Source: JBDTSW01 sp039930945 (GTDB lineage: Bacteria > Actinomycetota > Thermoleophilia > Solirubrobacterales > 70-9). Taken from it: 20,949 nt of DNA. Within the stretch, counting starts at the first letter, position 1. Every line of letters begins with the position of its first letter. The position numbers were made by a program, and so were the translations under genes. Shown here piece by piece: positions 1 through 6,479 of the stretch. The notes beneath the pieces are model-generated. The model saw only the letters and a program-made list of their open reading frames with translations. It ran no database searches and was not told the origin of the DNA. The stretch lies in assembly GCA_039930945.1 (NCBI GenBank), contig JBDTSW010000028.1, forward strand, positions 1-20,949, read 5' to 3'.

Positions 1-583
1 TGACCCAGTTGATGTTCAGGCACTTGCTCGGGCGGCCGTCGCGCCAGAAGGTGGCACAGTCCTGGTAGGCGGAGGGGTCCGCGTAGGTGTTCGGGTCGAG
101 GGTCTCGTAGATCGAGTAGTAGAGATAGTCGAGCGGGGTGTCGCGACGGAAGCTGGCGACGATCGTCCGCGTTACCGCCGGCGTGCCCGAGGTGCCGGTG
201 AACTTCATCCGGAAGCTGCCGCTGGTGAAGTCGATCATCGTGTCCACCGGGTTCGCGGCGCTGCAGGCGCCCGCCCCGTTCGCCGGCATCGGGGTGTAGG
301 AGTACTTCTGCGTCGTCGTGCCGGGGACGGTCGTCGTGCTCTGGCTCGGGCAGGTCTCCCACAGCTCGGTGTTCTTGTTCAGCTTGTAGAGGAAGGCGTT
401 GAGGCCGGCTCGGGCCGAGTAGAAGGCGCGCTTGGCCTCCAGCGCGTGCTGTTGGTTGTTGATGTCGCCCTTCGCGGCAACGAATCCGGCCGCGATCATC
501 AGCGAGACCACCGTCAGCACCGCCAGGGCCAGGACCATGGTGAAGCCGCCCTCGGAGGCGAGGCGTCGGCGGATCATCCGCAT
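1..583 (-). CDS. PilX-like minor pilin / pilus assembly protein (partial, C-terminus beyond window)
   Basis: ATG start at 583; 194 codons are visible and the frame is still open at the window edge. A short basic leader (MRMIRRRLASEGG) is followed by a prepilin-like site, with G13 before F14, and a hydrophobic helix at about residues 14-36. Position +5 of the mature form is Leu, not Glu, as in PilX/GspK-type tip or priming subunits. The rest is a Ser/Thr/Gly-rich extracellular region containing Cys residues. The start overlaps the stop of the PilW-like gene by 10 nt, so the two are translationally linked as the last members of the minor-pilin set. The family assignment rests on the N-terminal signature and neighbours only; the C-terminal domain is not recognised. 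Confidence 0.75.
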   Translation of the reverse strand, partial: MRMIRRRLASEGGFTMVLALAVLTVVSLMIAAGFVAAKGDINNQQHALEAKRAFYSARAGLNAFLYKLNKNTELWETCPSQSTTTVPGTTTQKYSYTPMPANGAGACSAANPVDTMIDFTSGSFRMKFTGTSGTPAVTRTIVASFRRDTPLDYLYYSIYETLDPNTYADPSAYQDCATFWRDGRPSKCLNINWV

Positions 584-1422
584 GGCCTCACCGTCTGTAG
601 GGGCCCGTCGGCCGGGGGCGGGGTCAGGCGCAGGACGACCGTGTTGGAGACGGTGATCGGCTCCTGCGGGTAGCGCGTATTCGTCCCCAGCTTGCCGCCC
701 GCGCCGACCACCATCGTTGTCTTCACCGCGGCGGCGATCCTGGCATTGGCCACGCTCAGCGGAACGGGGAGCGTGCTCGGCGAGTTCGCCGGCATCGTCC
801 CGACGGGGACAGAGGCACCGGTCGAGGTGCGCAGGCCGCCCGGAAGCGTGCTGCTGCCGTCGAGGAGCATCACGTAGGGGTTGTCGGCAGCGTCGACGTA
901 GGCGTTACCCGACGAGTCGCGGGCGATCCCGTAGGCGTAGTACTGGAACACGGGCGTGCCGGCCATTGCCGCGACGTTGTCGACCAGGGTGACGGTGCTG
1001 GACGGCGTCGAGGCGAACGTCCAGTTGGGCGCGGTCCCGGCGGTGTTGGCATAGGTGGCGTCGGTGAGGGTCCCGTTCGTATCCAGGGTGATCACGTGCT
1101 TCTCGGGGGTCAGGCGCGCCGCCGAGCCGTACTTGCTGATGAAGCTGAGGCTGGTGGCGGTGCTGCCCGATTGGATCGGGATCACGCCCTCGGACACGCA
1201 GGCCGAGTGCATCCGGTTCTCGATCGTCTCCATCGCGTAGCGCGCGTTCTGGGTGGCATCGACCCTGGCGAAGACGCGGGTCGTCTGGCGCAGGGCCAGA
1301 TCCTGGATCGCCCACAGCGCCAGGGCGACGACGATCGAGGTCACGACCACGATCAAGAGCTCGACCAGGGTGACGCCGTCGTCTGAGCCGGCGATCCGCC
1401 GGGCCCCCGGGCGGGCGCGCAT
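574..1422 (-). CDS. PilW/ComGF-like minor pilin (type IV pilin-like protein)
   Basis: 282 aa from an ATG at 1422 that overlaps the upstream gene's stop (TGATG), which decides the start; the open frame continues upstream without pilin features. A leader of 16 residues ends in Gly16, followed by VTLVELL, with Glu at mature +5 and a hydrophobic helix to about residue 40. This is a class III (prepilin) signal for PilD-type peptidase cleavage and N-methylation. The PilW-like pattern continues with RQTTRVFARVDATQNARYAMETIENRM, an amphipathic segment typical of minor pilins with an extended alpha-1 helix. The remainder is a Ser/Thr/Gly-rich beta domain exposed outside the cell. It probably belongs to the tip/initiation complex of the pilus, by analogy with PilV-PilW-PilX sets; the exact paralogue is uncertain. 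Confidence 0.82.
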   Translation of the reverse strand: MRARPGARRIAGSDDGVTLVELLIVVVTSIVVALALWAIQDLALRQTTRVFARVDATQNARYAMETIENRMHSACVSEGVIPIQSGSTATSLSFISKYGSAARLTPEKHVITLDTNGTLTDATYANTAGTAPNWTFASTPSSTVTLVDNVAAMAGTPVFQYYAYGIARDSSGNAYVDAADNPYVMLLDGSSTLPGGLRTSTGASVPVGTMPANSPSTLPVPLSVANARIAAAVKTTMVVGAGGKLGTNTRYPQEPITVSNTVVLRLTPPPADGPLQTVRPCG

Positions 1423-2762
1423 CAGCAAGTCCCCAGGTTCGACGGGTTGCGCACGATCGTCATCGAGACGTCGGTGCCATTGCTGAAGTTGGTGTTGGTG
1501 GCGCTCTGGATCTCGCGGTAGCCGTTGTAGTCGGCGCAGATCGAGTAGCTGGCACCGTAGGGCTGGCCCGGGTACGAGAGCGAGCCGGAGGTGCTGGTCG
1601 CATCGCTGCGAATCGCCGGGAACCAGGTCTGGCCGCAGGAGTCGGTCAGGCTGATCGCGTCGGGATTCACCCGGGTCGTGCTGCTGGGGGCCCGGTAGAG
1701 AACCTCGATGTCGAGCGCCGGCACCTTGACCACGGGGGCGGCGTTGGTCGTCCCGGGTGCGACCGTGGCGGTGACCTGGTTCGCCACGAGGGGAGGCTTG
1801 GCCGCGGTGCAGCGGCCGGCCCAGAAGGTGTAGTTGTCGGTGTAGACGCCGGTCCCGGTGGTGATGAACGGGAACAGCGTCTTCGGCGTCGTCACCGATG
1901 CCGGCAAGGTGGTCGCGTTGACGAAGCCGTTGGTGGCCATGCCGGTGTTGACCCACGCCAGCGACGGGGCGCGCTGGCCGGAGACGTCGGCGCTGTTGAT
2001 GCGGGTGGTGAAGGTCGCCGTCGCCGACCCCGGGTTGCCGATCGTGAACTTCGTCGAGCTGGTGTTGCCGGCGGTCGCGGTGACGTTGTTGGTCGGCGCC
2101 GCGTTGCCGTCGGCGTTGACGTAGCCGTTGTAGACCGCGGCGGCGCTGTAGTCCCCGGGGAGCAGTCCTCCGAAGATGACGCAGCCGGTGGCGTCGGTCG
2201 CCGCCTGACGCCGGATCGAGTCGGTGCTCTCGTCGGTCCCGGTCGCGGTCACGGTCGCGCCCCCGATCACGGCGTTGTTCTGATCCACGACCTGCGCGAT
2301 CAGCGAGCCGCCGCGAGGTGGGGTGATGATGCTGGTCGCGAGCACATCCGGCCTGCGGTTGGAGGCCCAGTCGACACGCGAGATAACCCGCGCGTAGTCG
2401 GCGTTGGCGGTGCCGGTGGCGGTGCAGGCGCCGGCGTCCGAGGCGCTGTTGAGGAACTGGCCGGTCGAGGTGACGGTGAAGGCGACCCCGTCCAGGGTCA
2501 CCGTGCGCGTCTGGCTCAGACTCTGCAGCTGGTCGGCGGACATCGCCCGCATCCGCTCCTGGTCGGCCTGGGCGACCTCGACGGCCTGGGAGCGTCGCTG
2601 CTGGTCGGCTGACGTCGATCCGACCGCATCGAGCCCGACCAGCGACAGCGAGATCAGCCCCACGAGCAAGGCGCTGACCACGACCTCGATCAGGGTCAGG
2701 CCGGACTCGTCGCGGAGCCGGTCGCGGATGGACGGATGTCGGAAGCCGTGGAGGAAGTTCAT
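1422..2762 (-). CDS. PilV-like large minor pilin with carboxypeptidase-regulatory/Cna-B-like insert
   Basis: 446 aa from the ATG at 2762, chosen because GAGG lies about 7 nt upstream; an in-frame GTG at 2792 would give 456 aa. Gly21 precedes LTLIEVVVS with Glu at mature +5 and a hydrophobic helix to about residue 45, a standard type IV prepilin signal. The protein is about twice the length of usual PilV proteins. Roughly residues 155-225 (IAQVVDQNNAVIGGATVTA ... TDATGCVIFGGLLPGDYSAAA) resemble a carboxypeptidase-regulatory or Cna-B type beta-sandwich, suggesting an adhesive or stalk module. Cys residues are scattered through the exposed part. It is first of three overlapping minor-pilin genes and lies downstream of the pilA terminator. 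Confidence 0.8.
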   Translation of the reverse strand: MNFLHGFRHPSIRDRLRDESGLTLIEVVVSALLVGLISLSLVGLDAVGSTSADQQRRSQAVEVAQADQERMRAMSADQLQSLSQTRTVTLDGVAFTVTSTGQFLNSASDAGACTATGTANADYARVISRVDWASNRRPDVLATSIITPPRGGSLIAQVVDQNNAVIGGATVTATGTDESTDSIRRQAATDATGCVIFGGLLPGDYSAAAVYNGYVNADGNAAPTNNVTATAGNTSSTKFTIGNPGSATATFTTRINSADVSGQRAPSLAWVNTGMATNGFVNATTLPASVTTPKTLFPFITTGTGVYTDNYTFWAGRCTAAKPPLVANQVTATVAPGTTNAAPVVKVPALDIEVLYRAPSSTTRVNPDAISLTDSCGQTWFPAIRSDATSTSGSLSYPGQPYGASYSICADYNGYREIQSATNTNFSNGTDVSMTIVRNPSNLGTC

Positions 2763-2843
2763 CTGCTTGCCTCGGGAGCCGGGGACGCTCACGGAGCCCT
2801 ATCGCTCAGTCGGCAGGAACCGGAATCGGCTTGAATGAGCGAA

Positions 2844-2880
2844 GTAACAACGAAGGGCGGGCCCGAGGGCCCGCCCTTCG
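2844..2880 (-). terminator. Rho-independent-type terminator after pilA
   Basis: A perfect inverted repeat at 2851-2880 (arms CGAAGGGCGGGCCC and GGGCCCGCCCTTCG, 2-nt GA/TC centre) is followed on the minus strand by TTGTTACTT. It sits 22 nt past the pilA stop and before the minor-pilin genes. It should stop most pilA transcripts, with read-through supplying the less abundant minor pilins. Confidence 0.85.
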
Positions 2881-2902
2881 AGGTTCGGTCAGGTTCTGGT
2901 GG

Positions 2903-3352
2903 TTAGTTCCAGATCCCCGTGCTCGGGCAACCGCCCTTAGCGGCCACATCGCATGTGTAGTCGCTGCTGCCGTCGGCAGCCCGGGTGATTCGGAACGAGT
3001 TGCCTGCGAAGGTCGAGTCGACCTCCACGGTGTAGCTGTTCGCGTTGGACACCACCGTAGCGCGAGCACCGACGTCGTTCAGGGTCGGCTCGATCACGTT
3101 CAGGTTGTCAACAGCAGCACCAATGGCTGCGCCGGCATAGGAACCGTTGTTGTCGGTCGAGTACGTCTCGATCGCCGTCTGCGCGGTGCGCACGGCTTCC
3201 TTTGCGCTTGCGTCCTTGGCCTTGTCGCGCTGGTTGAAGAACGCCGGGATGGCGATCGCGGCCAGCAGGCCGATGATCAGCATCACGACGAGCAGCTCGA
3301 CCAGGGTGAACCCGGCCTCGCTCTGACTCCGTTGACGGAGCTTCTGGAGCAT
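2903..3352 (-). CDS. pilA: Major type IV pilin PilA
   Basis: 149 aa, ATG at 3352 with a strong AAGGAGGG ribosome site just upstream. The leader MLQKLRQRSQSEAG ends in Gly14, followed by FTLVELLVVMLIIGLLAAIAIPAF, the classic N-methylated type IV pilin helix with Phe+1 and Glu+5; Pro at about +22 gives the usual kink. The mature pilin would be about 135 aa. A C-terminal pair Cys134/Cys142 (TCDVAAKGGC) could close a short D-region-like disulfide loop. It is the structural subunit of the pilus fibre. The gene has its own long leader with a sigma28-type promoter and a class I c-di-GMP riboswitch, and is followed by a strong terminator. A GspG-type pseudopilin is a less likely alternative, given PilT nearby. 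Confidence 0.93.
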   Translation of the reverse strand: MLQKLRQRSQSEAGFTLVELLVVMLIIGLLAAIAIPAFFNQRDKAKDASAKEAVRTAQTAIETYSTDNNGSYAGAAIGAAVDNLNVIEPTLNDVGARATVVSNANSYTVEVDSTFAGNSFRITRAADGSSDYTCDVAAKGGCPSTGIWN

Positions 3353-3357
3353 GAAAA

Positions 3358-3365
3358 CCCTCCTT
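3358..3365 (-). promoter_or_regulatory. Strong ribosome binding site of pilA
   Basis: AAGGAGGG lies 5 nt before the pilA ATG. It is the best Shine-Dalgarno match seen in the window, where many genes have weak or no SD. It is the probable target of riboswitch-controlled access. Confidence 0.75.
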
Positions 3366-3420
3366 GGGCTTCACTTGCCTTGCCAGGGCCCCGGACCGTT
3401 GCCAGTCGGAAGTCTTTGTG

Positions 3421-3510
3421 ACCCCGGTGGTAACCCGGCCGGCTCCCGCCTGGGAGCCCCGTTGGCTTTGCGTCCCCGCCTCGCGACGGGTTTGCCTTGG
3501 ACACCAGGGC
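3421..3510 (-). promoter_or_regulatory. Class I cyclic-di-GMP riboswitch (GEMM-I) in the pilA leader
   Basis: Read on the minus strand, the hallmark GEMM-I elements occur in order. P1 5' arm CCCTGGTG is at 3509-3502. GGCAAACC is at 3496-3489. A P2 hairpin (CCCGTC, GCGA tetraloop, GGCGGG) follows, then GGACGCAAAGCC at 3475-3464. A P3 hairpin GGCTCCC-AGGC-GGGAGCC comes next, then GCCGGGTTACC, and the P1 3' arm CACCGGGG at 3429-3422, pairing fully with the 5' arm with one G-T wobble. This is the known c-di-GMP-I aptamer architecture. Its 3' end lies about 55 nt before the pilA RBS. P3 is short, without an obvious tetraloop receptor. Whether c-di-GMP or 3',3'-cGAMP is the ligand, and whether the effect is on or off, cannot be read securely. 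Confidence 0.9.
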
Positions 3511-3530
3511 ACTGGCCTTATCAGGGGTTC

Positions 3531-3557
3531 CTATCGGCCGATGCGCTGAGGCCTTTA
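3531..3557 (-). promoter_or_regulatory. Sigma28/WhiG (FliA-type) promoter of pilA
   Basis: The minus strand shows CTAAAG with TAAA at 3557-3554, then exactly 15 nt, then GCCGATAG at 3538-3531. The family consensus for FliA/WhiG sigma factors is TAAA-N15-GCCGATAA, so this matches at all but the last base. Initiation would be expected near 3523, about 13 nt before riboswitch P1. No housekeeping -35/-10 pair of similar quality was seen here. Confidence 0.75.
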
Positions 3558-3626
3558 GCCCCGCATGGGGAGTACATCCGTCCAGGCTGAGGGCCAGCAC
3601 CTATGCCGGCGGCGGGGTTCGTCTCG

Positions 3627-3632
3627 TACGCT
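3627..3632 (+). promoter_or_regulatory. Possible -10 box for a leaderless small secreted-protein gene
   Basis: TACGCT (TANNNT) ends 8 nt before the ATG at 3641 and no Shine-Dalgarno is present, so the transcript may begin at or next to the start codon. The -35 region is weak. This is one of several such arrangements in the window. Confidence 0.3.
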
Positions 3633-3640
3633 CGTCCGCG

Positions 3641-4051
3641 ATGGCCACCCGCAGGCTCGTGATCGTGATGTTGATGCTGCTCGGCATCTCCACGCTCGCC
3701 GCGGCCCTGGCCCCGCCCCGCAGCGAGCGCGCCGCGTCCACCTCGACCACCGGCTCGACGACGCAGGCGACCCCGCTGACGCCGGCCGGCGGCGAGCTCG
3801 TGCGGGGGACGATCGACGCCCAGGCCAAGCGCCCGCCGCGGATCCGCATCGGCCTCGGAGATCAGCTCTCGCTCGAGGTCAGGTCCACCCGGGTCGTCCA
3901 GGTCGAGATCGCCAGGCTCGGCCTGACGGACAGCGCGGCCCCCCTCTCCCCCGCGCGCTTCGACCTGCTCGCCGAGCGCCAGGGCAGCTTCGAGGTGCGC
4001 CTGCAGGAGTCCCGGCGCGAGATCGGCGTGATCGAGGTGCGCGCCGGCTAG
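3641..4051 (+). CDS. Small exported/membrane-anchored protein with cupredoxin-like C-terminal domain (function unknown)
   Basis: 136 aa from the ATG at 3641; the open frame extends further upstream, but this start immediately precedes a basic MATRR and a hydrophobic segment (about residues 6-24), so it fits a signal peptide or membrane anchor. A Ser/Thr-rich linker (about 30-50) leads to a small beta-rich domain. Its pattern (GDQLSLEVRSTRVVQVEI ... GSFEVRLQESRREIGVIEV) resembles cupredoxin-like exported domains, but no His/Cys/Met copper ligands are evident. It is the only complete plus-strand protein gene recognised. It lies between divergent pilA and convergent pilC, and its TAG shares a CTAG with the pilC stop. 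A pilus-related envelope role is possible from position only; I do not recognise a named family. Confidence 0.7.
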   Translation: MATRRLVIVMLMLLGISTLAAALAPPRSERAASTSTTGSTTQATPLTPAGGELVRGTIDAQAKRPPRIRIGLGDQLSLEVRSTRVVQVEIARLGLTDSAAPLSPARFDLLAERQGSFEVRLQESRREIGVIEVRAG

Positions 4052-5280
4052 CGGATCTTGTCGTAGAGGCTGAAGATCGGCAGGTACATCGAGATCACGA
4101 TGAACCCGACCATCAGGCCGACGACCATGATCATGATCGGCTCGATCAGCGAGGTCAGCGCCTTCACCTTGGCGTCGACCTCGGCGTCGTAGAAGTCGGC
4201 GATCTTCTCCAGCATCAGCTCCAGCTGACCGGATTCCTCGCCGACGGCGACCATGTGGCAGACCATCGGCGGGAACGTCGGGTTGTCCTGCAGGGGCTTG
4301 GCGATCGAGCCGCCGCGCTTGACCGAGGCATAGACGTCGCCCATCGCCTCCTGGATGACGGCGTTGCCGGCCGTGTGGCCGGAGATCTCGATCGCCTGCA
4401 GGATCGGCACGCCGGAGGAGACGGCGCCGGAGAAGGTCCGCGACCAGCGTGCCAGCGCGACCTTCTGCACCACGTCGCCGATCTTCATCGGGATCCGCAA
4501 GGTGAAGCGGTCCCACTGCACGCGGCCGCGCTCTGTCTTCTTCCAGCGCAAGAACAGGTAGAAGAGGAAGATCAGCGCCGGGAAGAGGATGTACCAACGG
4601 CCGGTGACCGTGTCGGAGATCGCGACCGTGATCTTGGTCATCAGCGGCAGCTCGGCCTGCTCGCCGGTCTCCCCCGAGATCTCCTCGAAGATGCCGACGA
4701 ACACCGGCACGACGAAGCTGACGATGACCAGCATGACCACGATCGCCAGGCTGAAGACGACCGCCGGATACGTCATCGCCGAGCGCACCTGGCGCCGCAG
4801 CGAATCGAGCTTCTCGAGCTGGACGGCGACCCGGTCGAGCGAGTCCTCGAGCCGGCCGGCGCCCTCGCCGGCCCGCACCATCGAGCGGTACAGCGGGTCG
4901 AAGACGCCCGGCTGACGCTCCATCGCCTCGTTCAGCGAGCTGCCGGCCTCGACGTCGTTGCGGAGGCTGGCGATCGCCGGCTTCAGCATCTCGTCCTCGG
5001 TCTGGTCCTCCAGCGTGTAGAGCGACCGCAGCATCGGCATCCCGGATGCGATCAGGGTCGCGAACTGGCGCGAGAACACCGACAGCGCCCGCATGTTCAC
5101 GCTCTTGAAGCGCTGGAAGATGCTCTCCAGCTTCAGCGCCTGGCGCTGTTCGGAGACCTCGAGGACGATCAGGCCGCGCTGGCGAAGCTGTTCGGTGACC
5201 TGCACCTTCGAGCTCGCCTCGAGCTCGCCGCGGGAGGGGACTCCGGCGAGGTCTACCGCTCTGAAGGCGAAGGTGCTCAT
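4048..5280 (-). CDS. pilC: Type IV pilus inner-membrane platform protein PilC (GspF family)
   Basis: 410 aa, usual family length. It has two T2SSF domains: the first at about residues 65-190 (SVFSRQFATLIASGMPMLRSL ... YRSMVRAGEGAGRLEDSLDR), the second at about 275-400 (ARWSRTFSGAVSSGVPILQAIEI ... MVAVGEESGQLELMLEKIADFYD). Hydrophobic segments are at about 172-197, 229-246 and 380-402. PilC is the membrane platform that couples PilB (extension) and PilT (retraction) to pilin assembly. The ATG lies 9 nt after the pilT stop, so it is co-transcribed with pilT. The gene ends tail to tail with the small plus-strand gene, with overlapping stop codons and no terminator between them. Confidence 0.95.
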   Translation of the reverse strand: MSTFAFRAVDLAGVPSRGELEASSKVQVTEQLRQRGLIVLEVSEQRQALKLESIFQRFKSVNMRALSVFSRQFATLIASGMPMLRSLYTLEDQTEDEMLKPAIASLRNDVEAGSSLNEAMERQPGVFDPLYRSMVRAGEGAGRLEDSLDRVAVQLEKLDSLRRQVRSAMTYPAVVFSLAIVVMLVIVSFVVPVFVGIFEEISGETGEQAELPLMTKITVAISDTVTGRWYILFPALIFLFYLFLRWKKTERGRVQWDRFTLRIPMKIGDVVQKVALARWSRTFSGAVSSGVPILQAIEISGHTAGNAVIQEAMGDVYASVKRGGSIAKPLQDNPTFPPMVCHMVAVGEESGQLELMLEKIADFYDAEVDAKVKALTSLIEPIMIMVVGLMVGFIVISMYLPIFSLYDKIR

Positions 5281-5289
5281 CGCCGCCGC

Positions 5290-6414
5290 CTATGCCATCG
5301 CGGGGGGCCGCGCCTGCTGCTGCTGTCGCTGCTGCTGGGGGGCGCCCATCGCACCTCCGAGCAGGCGCTTGAGCTCCTCGGGGACCGAGGCGCGCTGCTC
5401 GGCGAGCCCGCGGGTGATCTTGCCCCTGCGCACGAGCTGGGCGAGGTTGGAGTCCATCGTCTGCATCCCGGTCGACCCGGAGGTCTGGATCGCCGAGTAG
5501 ATCTGGTGGGTCTTGCCCTCGCGGATCAGGTTGCGGATCGCCGGCGTCGGCACCATCACCTCGGAGGCGACGGTTCGCGACGAGCCGTCGGCGGTCGGCA
5601 GCAGCTGCTGGGTGACGATCCCCTGCAGGGCGATCGAGAGCTGCATCCGCACCTGCTGCTGCTGGTGCGGGGGGAAGACGTCGATGATGCGGTCGATCGT
5701 CTGCGCGGTCGACTGGGTGTGCAGCGTGGCGAAGACCAGGTGTCCGGTCTCGGCCGCGGTCAACGCGGTCGAGATCGTCTCCAGGTCGCGCATCTCGCCG
5801 ACCAGGATCACGTCGGGGTCCTCGCGCAGCGCCGACTTCAGGGCGCTGGCGAAATCGATCGCGTCAGCGCCCACCTCGCGCTGGTTGACGATGCACTTCT
5901 TGTGGCTGTGGAGGAACTCGATCGGGTCCTCGATCGTGAGGATGTGCTCCTCGCGCTCGCAGTTGATCATGTCCACCATCGAAGCCAGGGTCGTCGACTT
6001 GCCCGAGCCGGTCGGGCCCGTCACCAGGACGAAGCCGCGCGGCTTGCGGGTGAACTCCTCCAGCACCGCGGGCATCCCGAGTGACTCGAGGCTGAGGATC
6101 TCGCTGGGAATCAGGCGCAGGGCCGCCGAGATCGAGCCCCGCTGAAAGAAGACGTTGATGCGGAAGCGGGCGACCCCCGGAACGGCGTGGGCGAAGTCGA
6201 GCTGGAGGTTGTTCTCGAACTGCTTGCGCTGATGGTCGTTGAGCAGCGAGTACACGACCTCGCGCGTCTCGCCGGCGGTCAGCGGCGCGTAGCGGTCCAA
6301 GGCGACGATGCGCCCACGGACCCGGACGGCGGGAGGAAAGCCCGGCGTCAGGTGCACGTCCGAGGCGCGGGCCTCGACCATCTGGGTCAGCACGGATGCG
6401 AAATCGAAGCTCAT
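5290..6414 (-). CDS. pilT: Type IV pilus retraction ATPase PilT
   Basis: 374 aa. The N-terminal PAS-like half carries ASDVHLTPGFPPAVRVRGRI. Walker A is GPTGSGKST at about 133-141, the Asp box IEDPIEF at about 161-167, Walker B DVILVGEMRD at 201-210, and the His box follows (ETGHLVFATLHT at about 222-233). All catalytic features of a hexameric secretion/pilus ATPase are intact. PilT type rather than PilB is indicated by the short N-terminus, EMRDLETISTALTAAETGH and the lack of a tetracysteine zinc motif. The C-terminus ends in a Gln-rich tail (QQQRQQQQARPP) not typical of PilT. It powers pilus retraction and thus twitching, adhesion or DNA uptake. The gene lies 65 nt after pilB and 9 nt before pilC. 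Confidence 0.95.
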   Translation of the reverse strand: MSFDFASVLTQMVEARASDVHLTPGFPPAVRVRGRIVALDRYAPLTAGETREVVYSLLNDHQRKQFENNLQLDFAHAVPGVARFRINVFFQRGSISAALRLIPSEILSLESLGMPAVLEEFTRKPRGFVLVTGPTGSGKSTTLASMVDMINCEREEHILTIEDPIEFLHSHKKCIVNQREVGADAIDFASALKSALREDPDVILVGEMRDLETISTALTAAETGHLVFATLHTQSTAQTIDRIIDVFPPHQQQQVRMQLSIALQGIVTQQLLPTADGSSRTVASEVMVPTPAIRNLIREGKTHQIYSAIQTSGSTGMQTMDSNLAQLVRRGKITRGLAEQRASVPEELKRLLGGAMGAPQQQRQQQQARPPAMA

Positions 6415-6422
6415 CGCTTGTC

Positions 6423-6450
6423 CAATCGTCCGTTGGGCCCCGAGCCTTTA
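6423..6450 (-). promoter_or_regulatory. Weak sigma28-like element before pilT
   Basis: In the 65-nt pilB-pilT gap the minus strand has TAAAG (TAAA at 6450-6447), then 16 nt, then GACGATTG at 6430-6423, matching GCCGATAA at five of eight positions. It ends 8 nt before the pilT ATG. It is much weaker than the pilA promoter and could be chance. Confidence 0.22.
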
Positions 6451-6479
6451 ACGGCGCACGCCCAGGCGCGGGCGGCGGC

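Noticed and set aside
5300..5335. CTG/CAG-rich stretch as a microsatellite or CRISPR-like repeat
   Set aside because: It is the coding sequence for the Gln-rich PilT tail, with imperfect codons and no spacer structure.
3565..6084. 839-codon plus-strand open frame opposite pilC and pilT
   Set aside because: It runs through both genes and their junction and has no recognisable domain, only Arg/His/Asp/Leu-rich shadow composition.
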